From assembly GCF_030324495.1 (NCBI RefSeq), contig NZ_JACAGN010000016.1:1-64000 (forward strand): DNA of 64,000 nt, given 5' to 3'. A program made the position numbers and the translations under genes. The notes under the pieces were generated by a model, which ran no database searches, was not told the origin of the DNA, and was given only the letters and a program-made list of their open reading frames with translations. The stretch comes from Myroides sp. 1354 (lineage in GTDB: Bacteria > Bacteroidota > Bacteroidia > Flavobacteriales > Flavobacteriaceae). Below, one piece after another: positions 25,947 through 34,606 of the stretch (positions are counted from its first letter, which is position 1; each line of letters opens with the position of its first letter).

Positions 25947-26465
25947 ATGGCACTCATTAGTTTTAAAAATTTTATTCAAGCGATACACGCAGCAATCCTC
26001 TCCTCAAACGAGCAGATTATCAAACAAAATCAATCACTTTTACGCGATTACTTTGAAGAGACAGTAATTGAAATTGCAGATAAAGAAGGGCAAGTTACTT
26101 CCAAAAAAACACTAACTCCTAAAACAGTCACCTTAACCTATCCAGAGAAAAACGAAGTACCTGATAAAGACAATCAGGATAACTTTTCTCTCGTGATGAC
26201 GCCTGTTGAAGTTCCTTTAATTGCCTTAGTTCCAATGACTACTTGTGGAATTGAAAAAGCTACGTTTACCACGGAATTTCAAATGCAAATCATCGAGAAT
26301 GATTTACATCTCTTATTTGGTAAAGCTCCTTCGAATCTATTGAAAAAAACACCTGGCACTAACTTTGGTAAGTTAGAAATTACCCTGAGTCCACATGAAA
26401 CTCCAGAAGGACTAAAACTATTGACAGAAAGTTATGAAAACTTTCTAAAAAGGCAAATCACTTAA
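25947..26465 (+). CDS. DUF2589-like protein 3 (short, divergent)
   Basis: The 172-residue protein keeps the DUF2589 plan in diverged form: an N-terminal Ala-rich helix (FIQAIHAAILSSNEQI), the beta core VMTPVEVPLIALVPMTTCGIEKATF aligning with IPLLSIAPINSIAIDKMKV of protein 2, and a C-terminal helix. It lacks the Ser/Lys-rich linker and the LPLP motif. Eighteen bases after the zinc-ribbon gene. A third paralogue in one operon suggests a hetero-oligomer (inference). Confidence 0.65.
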   Translation: MALISFKNFIQAIHAAILSSNEQIIKQNQSLLRDYFEETVIEIADKEGQVTSKKTLTPKTVTLTYPEKNEVPDKDNQDNFSLVMTPVEVPLIALVPMTTCGIEKATFTTEFQMQIIENDLHLLFGKAPSNLLKKTPGTNFGKLEITLSPHETPEGLKLLTESYENFLKRQIT

Positions 26466-26498
26466 CCTACTATTACTCAACCCATAAAACTAAAAACA

Positions 26499-27269
26499 AT
26501 GAAAATTGAACTAATCAAACCGAACACAACAAGTGAATTACTCTTGCAGTGGAAAAAATTCCAAATGAGTCTGGGCAACTACAGTGGCCCACTGAATGAT
26601 CACTATGATCCTGAATTTGTAAAGGTGATTCAAAATTACCAGCAAAAAAAGCAATTACGCGCAGATGGGTATATAGGCAACCAAACGTGGTTCGCCGCCT
26701 ATCAAGATGGCATGGAATTTTGTGCCAACCAAAAAAGGGAATTCCCGTTAAAACCAGCCTTTTCGCCCGTGGTGAATCAGCAAGCAAAATTTGATTTGTT
26801 TGGTGAAATACTCTTCGTCTCAAGTCCCACCAAAGACAATCCAGAAAACATTATTATTCAAAATGATTTTGAGTCGAAAAATATCATTCGAGTGGAAATT
26901 CCTCAGCTGAGAAAAATCTCCAATGGGATATACAAATCTATGCGATTTCACCGAAAAGCAGCAGACCAATTACGTGGTTTCTTTAACGAAATTGAAAAAC
27001 GCAACTTGATGGATCTACTCCTCACTTACGGAGGAAGTTATAACCCAAGATTAATTCGAGGTTCAAAAACAGCCTTGTCTAATCATTCTTTTGGAACTGC
27101 TTTTGATCTTAATATGCAGTGGAATGCCTTAAACATTGAACCCGCAGCCTTAGGAGAAAAAGGATCTGTACGCGAGCTGGTTCCCCTAGCACACGAATTT
27201 GGCTTCTACTGGGGAGGACATTTTTCTCGAAAAGATGGAATGCACTTTGAAATTGCTAAATTACTATAG
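26499..27269 (+). CDS. Peptidoglycan-binding M15-family peptidase without signal peptide
   Basis: The protein has 256 residues. The N-terminus (about 10-65) is a PG_binding_1-type repeat: LLLQWKKFQMSLGNY, then FVKVIQNYQQKKQLRADGYIG. The C-terminal domain (150-256) is an M15 peptidase, with the zinc-ligand block SNHSFGTAFDLN (SxHxxGxAxD) and a second block GGHFSRKDGMHFEI carrying the third ligand His. Such enzymes cleave L-Ala-D-Glu or D-Ala-D-Ala bonds in peptidoglycan. There is no signal peptide or membrane helix, as in phage endolysins. Encoded 33 bases after DUF2589-like protein 3 and 3 bases before an exported protein. Confidence 0.85.
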   Translation: MKIELIKPNTTSELLLQWKKFQMSLGNYSGPLNDHYDPEFVKVIQNYQQKKQLRADGYIGNQTWFAAYQDGMEFCANQKREFPLKPAFSPVVNQQAKFDLFGEILFVSSPTKDNPENIIIQNDFESKNIIRVEIPQLRKISNGIYKSMRFHRKAADQLRGFFNEIEKRNLMDLLLTYGGSYNPRLIRGSKTALSNHSFGTAFDLNMQWNALNIEPAALGEKGSVRELVPLAHEFGFYWGGHFSRKDGMHFEIAKLL

Positions 27270-27272
27270 CCT

Positions 27273-27914
27273 ATGAAACCATACGTAAAACCCCTCTTGC
27301 TTATACTAGGCTTCTTGTGTCATAGCTTAAGCATCGCACAGCCCTTTTCATTTACTTCCAATTCAACAGGAAATGATACGTTAAACATCAAACTTAGTTA
27401 CAAAACGGATCGATTAATTATTGGAAATGTAAAACAACCCGTTGCCTTAATTGGCGTATACAAAAAGCTTATAAACAACAAGGATACGATACAAGATATT
27501 TACCAATCCATCGCTTATCTAAACTTCCCTCAACTGGATACGCTGACTTTTAAAACTCATTCCTACAGAGGATTTAAAATTCTAAACCTCAACAATGACG
27601 TATACAAAACGGATACGCAATTTTGGGAGCAATACAACTTGCCTTGGTTGGAATACCTAACCAATAACAATACAACGATTTATGTTCTCAGTGATGGTGC
27701 AATTGATCAATTAAAGTATCAGTTTTATGATCCACATCCAATTGGACCGTTTGTATTCCGTTATTTTAATATGACTAAACAACTCATGCGCACTGGTTTC
27801 GGTAAAGAAATCGAGTTTTTAGATGCATTGATTAAAAAGGGAATCTACACCTGGAACGAACAACTAGGTGCTTATCAAGCGAATACGATCAACTCACAAC
27901 TAATTTCAAATTGA
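27273..27914 (+). CDS. Exported hypothetical protein, last gene of the DUF2589 operon
   Basis: A 213-residue protein with a signal peptide (residues 1-22, LGFLCHSLSIAQ) starting 3 bases after the peptidase stop. The mature part is beta-rich in its first half and has an NLPWLEYLTNN helix; no Cys, no family recognised. Since its partner hydrolyses peptidoglycan, a periplasmic inhibitor or immunity-like role is possible, but only position supports it. Confidence 0.6.
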   Translation: MKPYVKPLLLILGFLCHSLSIAQPFSFTSNSTGNDTLNIKLSYKTDRLIIGNVKQPVALIGVYKKLINNKDTIQDIYQSIAYLNFPQLDTLTFKTHSYRGFKILNLNNDVYKTDTQFWEQYNLPWLEYLTNNNTTIYVLSDGAIDQLKYQFYDPHPIGPFVFRYFNMTKQLMRTGFGKEIEFLDALIKKGIYTWNEQLGAYQANTINSQLISN

Positions 27915-27997
27915 AATTTCCCTTCTCCTCCAATAAATTTAGTAAAAAATATGCTGCTGATTTATTGGATCAAAAAAGATAAAACATCCCCACATCC

Positions 27998-28035
27998 AAG
28001 CCAAGAGTCGTCCTAAAAGTGCTCTTGGCTTTTTT
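27998..28035 (+). terminator. Terminator of the DUF2589 operon
   Basis: AAGCCAAGAG (27998-28007) pairs perfectly with CTCTTGGCTT (28022-28031), followed by a T run. Confidence 0.75.
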
Positions 28036-28070
28036 AAAAGTAACAGTGATGTTAGATGCTCAACCGCTGT

Positions 28071-29417
28071 CTACATGATTTTCTTACAGCTTATGGATAC
28101 CTTATTTTGGGTAATGCGCATGGCACTAACCTCTCCTTTTTTGTTTAGCGTAAAGTCGAAATCTGCATTATTTTTTCTCCCATAGAATTTATGCTCTCCT
28201 TTTCGCTCCAACAAAATTTTTTGTCCTTCCTTTCCTTCTGCATATATGCTCAAGAATAAGTAATTATTGGCCGCTTCACGTATCTCGAATTCCCCTACCG
28301 TAATGAGTCCAATCAAGGTTGCTTTGTACACCCCCGTATACATTTTAGTCGAAGGTGAAGTTTGACTTGCATAAATTGTAAAATCTGGAAGTTGATACGT
28401 TTTATTCCTATACTTCGAAAACAAACCCAGGGCCACCTCTTCCAGTTTTATACTCCCCCCATTTGACAACAATGAAATAGACAATCCTTCAGTGGGAAAA
28501 TAAATGGTAAACGAATAAAATTCATCGATATTACCTATATATCCATAGCCTATTTTATCATAAAAAGGCATTTTGTATAACCCGTATCCTATCCCTTTCT
28601 GATTGGTTCTCTTCATTTGCGTCAATGACTTTTCGGAAACTAGCTTTCCCTTGAAAAGCTCTTCCATCAATTTTGATATATCCGCTGTGGTAGATACAAC
28701 GGCGCCTGCAGAAGAGATAAAACTCGGATGTGTATCTATTTCTGTCGTCCATTTTGCTCCATTATACAAATAAGATGTATTTCTTTGAGGATATTCCTTT
28801 TCACTGGTTTCACAATACGTATTTTGCAATCCTATTTTATTTACAATTCTTATGGTTACATTTTCTGCATATGTTTTTTGAGTTACATCTTCTATTATAT
28901 ACCCCAAAAGCAAGTAGTTGGCGTTGCTGTAAATGCGGTCTTGTTCAGGTTTAAACTCGGGTTTACCTTGTAGAATCAAATCCAACATTTCTTTTTTTGT
29001 AAATTTTTTATGCTTTGACGTATAGTAGGCATTCCACTCGAGGTAATTATAAACCCCACTGCTATGACCTAAAAGACTGGCTACTGTTATTTTATCCGCA
29101 TTTTTAATCGTTGGATAATACTGATCAAGCCTTGTTTCAAGCGTTAGTTTGCCTTCCTCTATAAGTTGAAAAGTGATAATTGCCGTAAAAACTGCTGTAA
29201 GAGATCCCACTTTGTACTGATTTGAATGATTGCCCAGTTTATTGTATTCGCCTGTATAAATCGTTTTCCCTTCTTTTTGAAGCAGAACACTTCCAGAAAA
29301 AGCGTTATGTTGTTCTAAATCGCGCATCAAGCTATCCATAGACCTCGTGTAATCAGGATTTTGTGCTGACAGTAAACTAAAAATATTGAATACTACTGTT
29401 AGAAATATTTTTTTCAT
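28071..29417 (-). CDS. Beta-lactamase-fold protein, catalytically degenerate
   Basis: The 448-residue exported protein (signal peptide to about residue 18) has the class C beta-lactamase/DD-peptidase fold followed by a C-terminal lipocalin-like domain. The SxxK motif reads KVGSLTAVFTA, so Lys is replaced by Ala. The YxN motif is kept as YSN in IYSNANYLLLGY. The third box, usually HxGG or KTG, reads YGYIGNIDEF. With the general base gone the protein is unlikely to be a hydrolase of this type. It stands divergent to a LytS/LytTR pair with a 189-base gap. Confidence 0.8.
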   Translation of the reverse strand: MKKIFLTVVFNIFSLLSAQNPDYTRSMDSLMRDLEQHNAFSGSVLLQKEGKTIYTGEYNKLGNHSNQYKVGSLTAVFTAIITFQLIEEGKLTLETRLDQYYPTIKNADKITVASLLGHSSGVYNYLEWNAYYTSKHKKFTKKEMLDLILQGKPEFKPEQDRIYSNANYLLLGYIIEDVTQKTYAENVTIRIVNKIGLQNTYCETSEKEYPQRNTSYLYNGAKWTTEIDTHPSFISSAGAVVSTTADISKLMEELFKGKLVSEKSLTQMKRTNQKGIGYGLYKMPFYDKIGYGYIGNIDEFYSFTIYFPTEGLSISLLSNGGSIKLEEVALGLFSKYRNKTYQLPDFTIYASQTSPSTKMYTGVYKATLIGLITVGEFEIREAANNYLFLSIYAEGKEGQKILLERKGEHKFYGRKNNADFDFTLNKKGEVSAMRITQNKVSISCKKIM

Positions 29418-29606
29418 CTTAAATACTTATTTGATGCAAATAAAATAGGTCCTACTCCAATTTTTTCGTTCTTTTTGACCAATCGCGCTAGAATTGGGAC
29501 ATAAAAAACGCATCTTGTTTGTCTACGAATAACAACTGTTCGTGTAAAAAACACACAGGCGTTATAGAAAACAACTAACTTTACGTTTTTATAGAAGCAT
29601 TCGTTA

Positions 29607-30656
29607 ATGAATTCAATAGCTAGATTTAATTTATCAAGACTCTTGCTCAATGTACTTTTCGCGGGTTTAATTGTATTTGTCAGTATAAAGAACAACGGTA
29701 AAATTTTACCAGTAGGCTGCATTCTACTTTATAATGTACTTCTTTTTATACCTCCATGGATTAATAATTTCTGGTTATTTCCAAAACTTCGGCTCCATAA
29801 AAACATCCGACGCTATCTACTGAATGTCATAATACTTTTCTTCCTTTCAGTGATAATTATAGGACAGTACTTAAAATGGCTTTATGAGTACTTCGAGAAA
29901 AGCGAGTTAAGTGATTTTACAGCCTTGGCGATTCATATTTCTTTGCCTTCATCATTCGAAAAATATCAACATTACTTGGATGTTGCTCCAGGAATCATGC
30001 TATTGTTATGTATCATGACTCTGGGGTATGTGGTACAAGAATATATATTAAAAATTAAAAAAGAGGAATCGATACAAGCTCAACAAAACATTGCAGAGCT
30101 CTCTTTACTCAAATCCCAGATTAGTCCGCATTTTCTGTTTAACATTCTAAATAGTTTATACGCCCTCTCTCTTAAAACATCGAAAGAAACACCAGCTGTT
30201 ATTTTAAAACTTTCTGATATCTTGCGATATTCCTTATATGAAACTCAGGAAAAAGAAATTGCCATCAGTCAAGAGATACATATTCTACATACGTATCTGG
30301 CTATTGAGCGTTTAAGAATCCCCGCTAATACTCGTATTTCATTTCGTCATGACGAGGTAAAAGATTCCATTAAAATTGCGCCCATGCTTTTACTTCCCTT
30401 GATAGAAAATGCTTTTAAACACGGTGTTGATTCTACCATTGACGTTTCTTATATTGATGCTAATTTATACTGTGATAACAACAAATTAATATTTGAATGC
30501 GAAAACAGTTTTAAAGAACGAGTTACCAAAGACAAGGGTGGAATAGGGATTGAAAACATCCGTAAACGCTTACAGTTGCTTTATCCATCAAGGCATGTAT
30601 TACAAATTGTGAAAAAGGAAGATACCTTTCGTGTAACGCTTGAAATAAAATTTTAA
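29607..30656 (+). CDS. LytS/YehU-type sensor histidine kinase
   Basis: The 349-residue kinase has four transmembrane helices in residues 12-145, a short coiled coil, a His_kinase domain (PF06580 type) with the phospho-His in SQISPHFLFNILNSLYALS, and an HATPase domain: N box LLPLIENAFKHGV, G box GGIGIENIRKRL. Such kinases act on LytTR response regulators; here the partner is encoded 3 bases downstream. The signal is not known. Members often control envelope or exopolysaccharide genes; the neighbouring beta-lactamase-fold gene is a candidate target. Confidence 0.9.
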   Translation: MNSIARFNLSRLLLNVLFAGLIVFVSIKNNGKILPVGCILLYNVLLFIPPWINNFWLFPKLRLHKNIRRYLLNVIILFFLSVIIIGQYLKWLYEYFEKSELSDFTALAIHISLPSSFEKYQHYLDVAPGIMLLLCIMTLGYVVQEYILKIKKEESIQAQQNIAELSLLKSQISPHFLFNILNSLYALSLKTSKETPAVILKLSDILRYSLYETQEKEIAISQEIHILHTYLAIERLRIPANTRISFRHDEVKDSIKIAPMLLLPLIENAFKHGVDSTIDVSYIDANLYCDNNKLIFECENSFKERVTKDKGGIGIENIRKRLQLLYPSRHVLQIVKKEDTFRVTLEIKF

Positions 30657-30659
30657 AGA

Positions 30660-31376
30660 ATGATGAAAATACGTTGTTTAATTGTAGATGATGAAACGCT
30701 CGCTCAGGAAGTTTTGGTTCACCATATTTCAAAATTTGATTTTTTACAGTTGGAAGGCATCTGTAATAATGTTTTTGAATTAATCCGTTTTCTCCATAAG
30801 AATAAAGAAATTGACTTGATTTTTTTGGATATCAAAATGCCAGAAATCAGCGGAACTGATTTTGTTTCCCTATTTGCTAATCCTCCTGCCATTATCTACA
30901 CCACGGCGTACAACCATTATGCAGTAGAGGCCTTTAATCAAAATGCCTTAGATTATTTGTTGAAGCCCATTTCATTGGAACGATTTTCTAAAAGCATACA
31001 AAAAGCGAGTCAGTACATACGACCTGTTCACCAAGCAACTCCTCTGTCCGCTGAAAACCACCACGCTTTTTATGTAAAAAGCGATAAGCGTTTGGTCAAA
31101 ATCGACCCAGCTGAATTGATCTACATCGAAGGCATGCGCAATTATATTTGCCTCTATACAGAAACAGAAAAAATAATGGTACACGGTACACTTCTTACGA
31201 TTGAAGAAAACTTAAAACACCTAGACTATATTGGTAGAGTACATAAATCTTATTTTATTAACTTCAATAAGATTCATTATGTAGAGCAGCACATAATCAT
31301 GTTAACCAATAAAAAAAGTATCCCCATTGGATTGAGTTACCGCGAACAGACCTATGAAAAAATCAAAATAATGTAA
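30660..31376 (+). CDS. LytTR-family response regulator
   Basis: The 238-residue response regulator has a CheY-like receiver (residues 1-120: VDDE acidic cluster, phospho-acceptor Asp in LIFLDIKMPE, Thr in IYTTAYN, Lys in YLLKPI). A LytTR DNA-binding domain (150-238) follows with IYIEGMRNYICLYTE and FINFNKIHYVE. Directly linked to the sensor kinase gene. A start one codon later (MKIRCL) is equally possible. Confidence 0.92.
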   Translation: MMKIRCLIVDDETLAQEVLVHHISKFDFLQLEGICNNVFELIRFLHKNKEIDLIFLDIKMPEISGTDFVSLFANPPAIIYTTAYNHYAVEAFNQNALDYLLKPISLERFSKSIQKASQYIRPVHQATPLSAENHHAFYVKSDKRLVKIDPAELIYIEGMRNYICLYTETEKIMVHGTLLTIEENLKHLDYIGRVHKSYFINFNKIHYVEQHIIMLTNKKSIPIGLSYREQTYEKIKIM

Positions 31377-31426
31377 TGATAAAAGACTTTAAAGATTAGA
31401 AAAAGAATTTAAATTGCCATTTTACT

Positions 31427-31996
31427 ATGAAAAAAGGAGAAAGTTTACTTGCAGACAGTGAGCTTCAAAATATTGATTTTGAAGCTTTAAAACGCTTAAA
31501 AACACAATATTTCGAATACTTAGAGCAGCATCCTATCTTGTTTCCTACCCCCTTACATACAATTGATTTCATTAAACTTTTAAAGAGAAGAAACAGCGAT
31601 CAATCTCATATCTATGGCCCCTACAAAAACATTAGTATCTATGAAGCTGCAAATAGGATTGCTTCTGATTTGGTTATTCTCAATGGTTTAGTAGAACTCG
31701 TCGAAATCAAGTCTGAATACAAAAAAGCTACATTTACTTTGCGTTTAGGTATAACAGATCACAAAGGACATGGTGATTTCACCATTTCACTTCATGGCGA
31801 AGACTATGAAGGAGAAGCGTTTAATGTAGCTCCCTCTTTTTTAAAAGCGAAACTGAGAAATACCTTAAAAAAATGGAAGGACAATCCTAAGTTAACCCAT
31901 ATCCTTATTAACGAAGATTCTTTGAAAAACAACACCTTCAAAGAGCGTGATGCCCGTGTTTTTATCGTTCGAAATTGGGAATTTTCTACTCATTAG
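31427..31996 (+). CDS. Hypothetical cytosolic protein
   Basis: A 189-residue protein, 50 bases after the LytTR gene on the same strand. No signal peptide. The centre has IYEAANRIASDLVILNGLVEL and an alpha/beta pattern in ATFTLRLGITDHKGHGDFTI. The family is not recognised; the structure may be of the small immunity-like type common in these genomes. Its last bases face the PhzF gene convergently. Confidence 0.55.
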   Translation: MKKGESLLADSELQNIDFEALKRLKTQYFEYLEQHPILFPTPLHTIDFIKLLKRRNSDQSHIYGPYKNISIYEAANRIASDLVILNGLVELVEIKSEYKKATFTLRLGITDHKGHGDFTISLHGEDYEGEAFNVAPSFLKAKLRNTLKKWKDNPKLTHILINEDSLKNNTFKERDARVFIVRNWEFSTH

Positions 31997-32043
31997 ATAC
32001 ATCCCCCAATACATATTCGTGTTGGAGGATGAAATCCAAAGAC

Positions 32044-32844
32044 TTAATCGATATAGATTTGTGCCTTTGCATAGGTCCTCGCTTTACCAGCCACAATTAC
32101 TCTTTTCTCTTTATTTTGACAATATAGTTCTCCGCCCCTTTCGGATATTTGACGAGCAAAAAGGGTCTCTTTACCCAATTTAGACGACCAAAATGGAATA
32201 AGTGAACAGTGAGCAGATCCGGTAACAGGATCTTCAAGAATGGTGGATTGAGGGGTGAAATATCTTGACACAAAGTCACAATCACTGCCTACTGAAGTGA
32301 CCACTACACCACCTGGATCTAGATTTATCAGATCGAAAATAGAACGTTCTATTTGGATCTTTTTAATCTCCTCTTCTGAATCATAGACTAACACATAATC
32401 TCTCGATTTGAATACCGCTTTGGGTTGTATATTCAAGGATTTTGCGATAAGATCTGGAAGAGTTGAAACTTCAGGCATTCGGGAGGGGAAGTCCATGTAG
32501 TACATTCCATCCTTCACCTCTACTGTTAACGCACCACTTTTCGTATCAAAGACAATGGTGTCCTTTTTGTAATTTAAAATAGAAACTAGACAATGAGCTG
32601 CCGCTAAGGTAGCGTGTCCACATAAATCCATTTCAATCTCCGGAGTAAACCACTTTAGGTGAATCGAATCTCCTTTATCGATAAAGAAAGCGGTTTCTGC
32701 TACTGCATTCTCTCTGGTTATTTTTAATAGAACCTCATCAGGTAACCACTCTTTTAAGGGAACCACACAAGCAGGGTTACCGTGAAAAATCTCAGCGGTA
32801 AAAGAATCGATTTGGTATAATTCTAATGGCATATTTGTTGTCAT
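32044..32844 (-). CDS. PhzF-family isomerase/epimerase-like protein
   Basis: The 266-residue protein belongs to the PhzF family, which folds like diaminopimelate epimerase. The catalytic Glu lies in ENAVAETAFFI (near 48); CGHATLAAAH and EDPVTGSAHCSLIPFW mark the two lobes. Only a few members are phenazine enzymes; here no phenazine genes are nearby, so the substrate is unknown. The start may be M1 or M5 (MPLELYQID). Read in the same direction as the quinone-reductase-like gene upstream (43-base gap). Confidence 0.85.
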   Translation of the reverse strand: MTTNMPLELYQIDSFTAEIFHGNPACVVPLKEWLPDEVLLKITRENAVAETAFFIDKGDSIHLKWFTPEIEMDLCGHATLAAAHCLVSILNYKKDTIVFDTKSGALTVEVKDGMYYMDFPSRMPEVSTLPDLIAKSLNIQPKAVFKSRDYVLVYDSEEEIKKIQIERSIFDLINLDPGGVVVTSVGSDCDFVSRYFTPQSTILEDPVTGSAHCSLIPFWSSKLGKETLFARQISERGGELYCQNKEKRVIVAGKARTYAKAQIYID

Positions 32845-32887
32845 TTAGGGATAAATTGTTTTATTCTCAGGTGTAACTACGTTTCCT

Positions 32888-33421
32888 TTATACGCCTTGA
32901 ATAAACTTCATATAAGGCGCAAGGCTGCTTTGTATCGCTTCTTCAGAACTGTCTCTTTCAATGCCATAATACGCATAAAATCCCTGATAATCTGCTTTTA
33001 TATAGCGAAAGGTCACTTCAAAAGGAGCCAACAACTGCTCTAGTGTATACATATACTTTCCTTCTGGGGTATATTCCTTCTCATCAATCCCTACACTAAC
33101 CGCTAGTGCTACTTTTTTATTTCCCATTTTGTAGCCACTCTCGCTTCCATAAGCCCATCCATAAGTTAAAACTCCATCTAACCAAGTCTTAAACAAAGGG
33201 GGACAATTAAACCAATAGAAAGGAAACTGAAATACAATATGATCATACCCCTCTATGAGCGCTTGTTCTTTTTTGACATCGAGAATTCCATCTGGATATA
33301 CCTCGTGTAAATTGTGAATATAATATTGATCAGGATATTTGCTTAATTCGTTTATCCACAGTTTATTTACTACGGAATTTTCAAAATTGGGGTGGGTTAT
33401 TATAACTAACGTTCGCTTCAT
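32888..33421 (-). CDS. Flavodoxin-fold NAD(P)H quinone oxidoreductase
   Basis: This 177-residue FMN or FAD protein of the Flavodoxin_2 type (MdaB/YwrO/KefF-like) reduces quinones in two-electron steps. The phosphate-binding N-terminus reads LVIITHPNFENSVVNK, and the family motif FQFPFYWFNCPPLFKTWLDGVLTYG is complete. It is divergent from an HxlR regulator with only 100 bases between, a pairing typical of redox- or quinone-sensing control. Confidence 0.85.
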   Translation of the reverse strand: MKRTLVIITHPNFENSVVNKLWINELSKYPDQYYIHNLHEVYPDGILDVKKEQALIEGYDHIVFQFPFYWFNCPPLFKTWLDGVLTYGWAYGSESGYKMGNKKVALAVSVGIDEKEYTPEGKYMYTLEQLLAPFEVTFRYIKADYQGFYAYYGIERDSSEEAIQSSLAPYMKFIQGV

Positions 33422-33449
33422 TTTTTATCATTTACAGTTAATATTAGAG

Positions 33450-33457
33450 CAAAAATA
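33450..33457 (-). promoter_or_regulatory. -7 element of the quinone reductase gene
   Basis: TATTTTTG on the - strand, 29 bases before the ATG at 33421. It lies only 22 bases from the divergent element of the HxlR gene, so one bound repressor could cover both. Confidence 0.45.
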
Positions 33458-33478
33458 GAGCGTTTTATTAGCATTTCG

Positions 33479-33486
33479 TATCTTTG
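33479..33486 (+). promoter_or_regulatory. -7 element of the HxlR gene
   Basis: TATCTTTG on the + strand, 36 bases before the ATG at 33522. Confidence 0.45.
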
Positions 33487-33521
33487 AGCCCAATTGTTAG
33501 ATACTATCAAAAAAGTAAGTA

Positions 33522-33875
33522 ATGACTAAAATTAAAGAAACCTCTACCCATTTTGAGAACAAAAAAGTTCTTGAGAATACGTGTAATGAAGTTTATGCTA
33601 CCAGTATCATTGGCGGGCAATGGACCATGGCTATTTGTTGCTATTTACTCGAGGGGAAGATGCGTTTTGGAGCGATTAAAAAAGTATTGCCCAACATCAC
33701 AGAAAGGGTACTAACCCTCCAATTGCGCAAATTAGAAGAGCATGGGATTATCTCGAGAACGGTGTATCCCGAAGTTCCTCCCCGAGTGGAATATGAATTA
33801 ACAGCGATTGGTCTAAAACTATCTCCTATCATTAAAGCCTTAGGCGATTGGGGTGCTGAACACAAAAAGCTATAA
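33522..33875 (+). CDS. HxlR-family transcriptional regulator
   Basis: A 117-residue winged-helix dimer subunit. The family core is complete: ATSIIGGQWTMAICCYLLEG (the WT.....L block), RFGAIKKVLPNITERVLT for the recognition helix and VEYELTAIG for the wing. A Cys near the start (residue 21) precedes the helix and could be redox sensitive as in YodB/QorR-type relatives. Divergent to the quinone reductase, its probable target. Confidence 0.9.
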   Translation: MTKIKETSTHFENKKVLENTCNEVYATSIIGGQWTMAICCYLLEGKMRFGAIKKVLPNITERVLTLQLRKLEEHGIISRTVYPEVPPRVEYELTAIGLKLSPIIKALGDWGAEHKKL

Positions 33876-34361
33876 ATCCTTTCTATTATAGCTCACTCAA
33901 CAGGACTATTCTTTCTCATTGACAATCATGTACCTGTTTCAAACACATTCTTGATTCAAGTTCTATAAATTCAAGCCTATTGCTTAAAAAACAATATGAA
34001 TCTAACGTCCTATCTTTTCTCGGTAGTCTCTTACTCTATTTCGTTGAATTAAAAAGTTTTATATTCAGCTTATTCTATTTTTATTCTAACAAAACATGCT
34101 TCTCTCTAAAAGCATTGAACTTTTTAGCCTGAACTTCCCAAGGCTTTCTCCATTACTTAATCCAACAAAAACTCTAATTAGCAGTAGGTAAACGTATGAT
34201 GGACAAAATTGATTACGCTAAAAAAAGGAATAATCACAATACTAAAATAGTACATCCTTATATATAGGCAGATTAACTTTTAAAAACAAAATTCAAAAAA
34301 TATTCAAAATTGCCTAATACTTTTGAAACTATACTATTAACCCTTTTCAATTAAATAACGT
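33876..34361. other. Intergenic region, no gene seen
   Basis: About 490 AT-rich bases between the HxlR gene and the small lipoprotein. I see no frame with protein-like composition, no strong hairpin and no tRNA-like structure. A TACTTTTG (34320-34327) close to the lipoprotein start is a likely -7 element. Confidence 0.4.
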
Positions 34362-34484
34362 ATGAAAAAGATGAGCTTCCGAATTCTAGTTTGTGTATTT
34401 TTACTACTCACTTTCTCTTCTTGTAGAAACGACGATGATAATCCAATTCCCACTTTGCAGTTTAATAGTTGGTTTCTGAATTAG
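34362..34484 (+). CDS. Small (possibly truncated) lipoprotein
   Basis: A 40-residue frame with a full lipoprotein signal: MKKMSFRILVCVFLLLTFSSC, followed by RNDDDNPIP and a short tail. The DDDN-P start of the mature chain is typical of Bacteroidota outer-membrane lipoproteins, which normally carry a domain of 100 or more residues. A stop in the frame suggests the gene is cut short; it may instead be a genuine micro-lipoprotein. Not followed by a terminator. Confidence 0.4.
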   Translation: MKKMSFRILVCVFLLLTFSSCRNDDDNPIPTLQFNSWFLN

Positions 34485-34572
34485 TTTCCTTTTCAACTCT
34501 ATATTATTGTTGCGTATAACACATTAGCAACAAAGAATATATCTTTTCCATTTGAATTAGCCATTAATTCTT

Positions 34573-34580
34573 TATTTTTG
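34573..34580 (+). promoter_or_regulatory. -7 element of the ADP-ribosylglycohydrolase gene
   Basis: TATTTTTG, 27 bases before the ATG at 34607. Confidence 0.45.
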
Positions 34581-34606
34581 AAAGAAATCCAATCAAAAAC
34601 TAAGTC

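Noticed and set aside
27915..28070. Possible attachment-site-like sequence after the DUF2589 operon
   Set aside because: The inverted sequence is an ordinary terminator. No integrase, tRNA or direct repeat was found to suggest an integrated element.
32044..32844. Phenazine biosynthesis on the basis of the PhzF name
   Set aside because: No other phz genes are present and most PhzF-family proteins are not in phenazine pathways.
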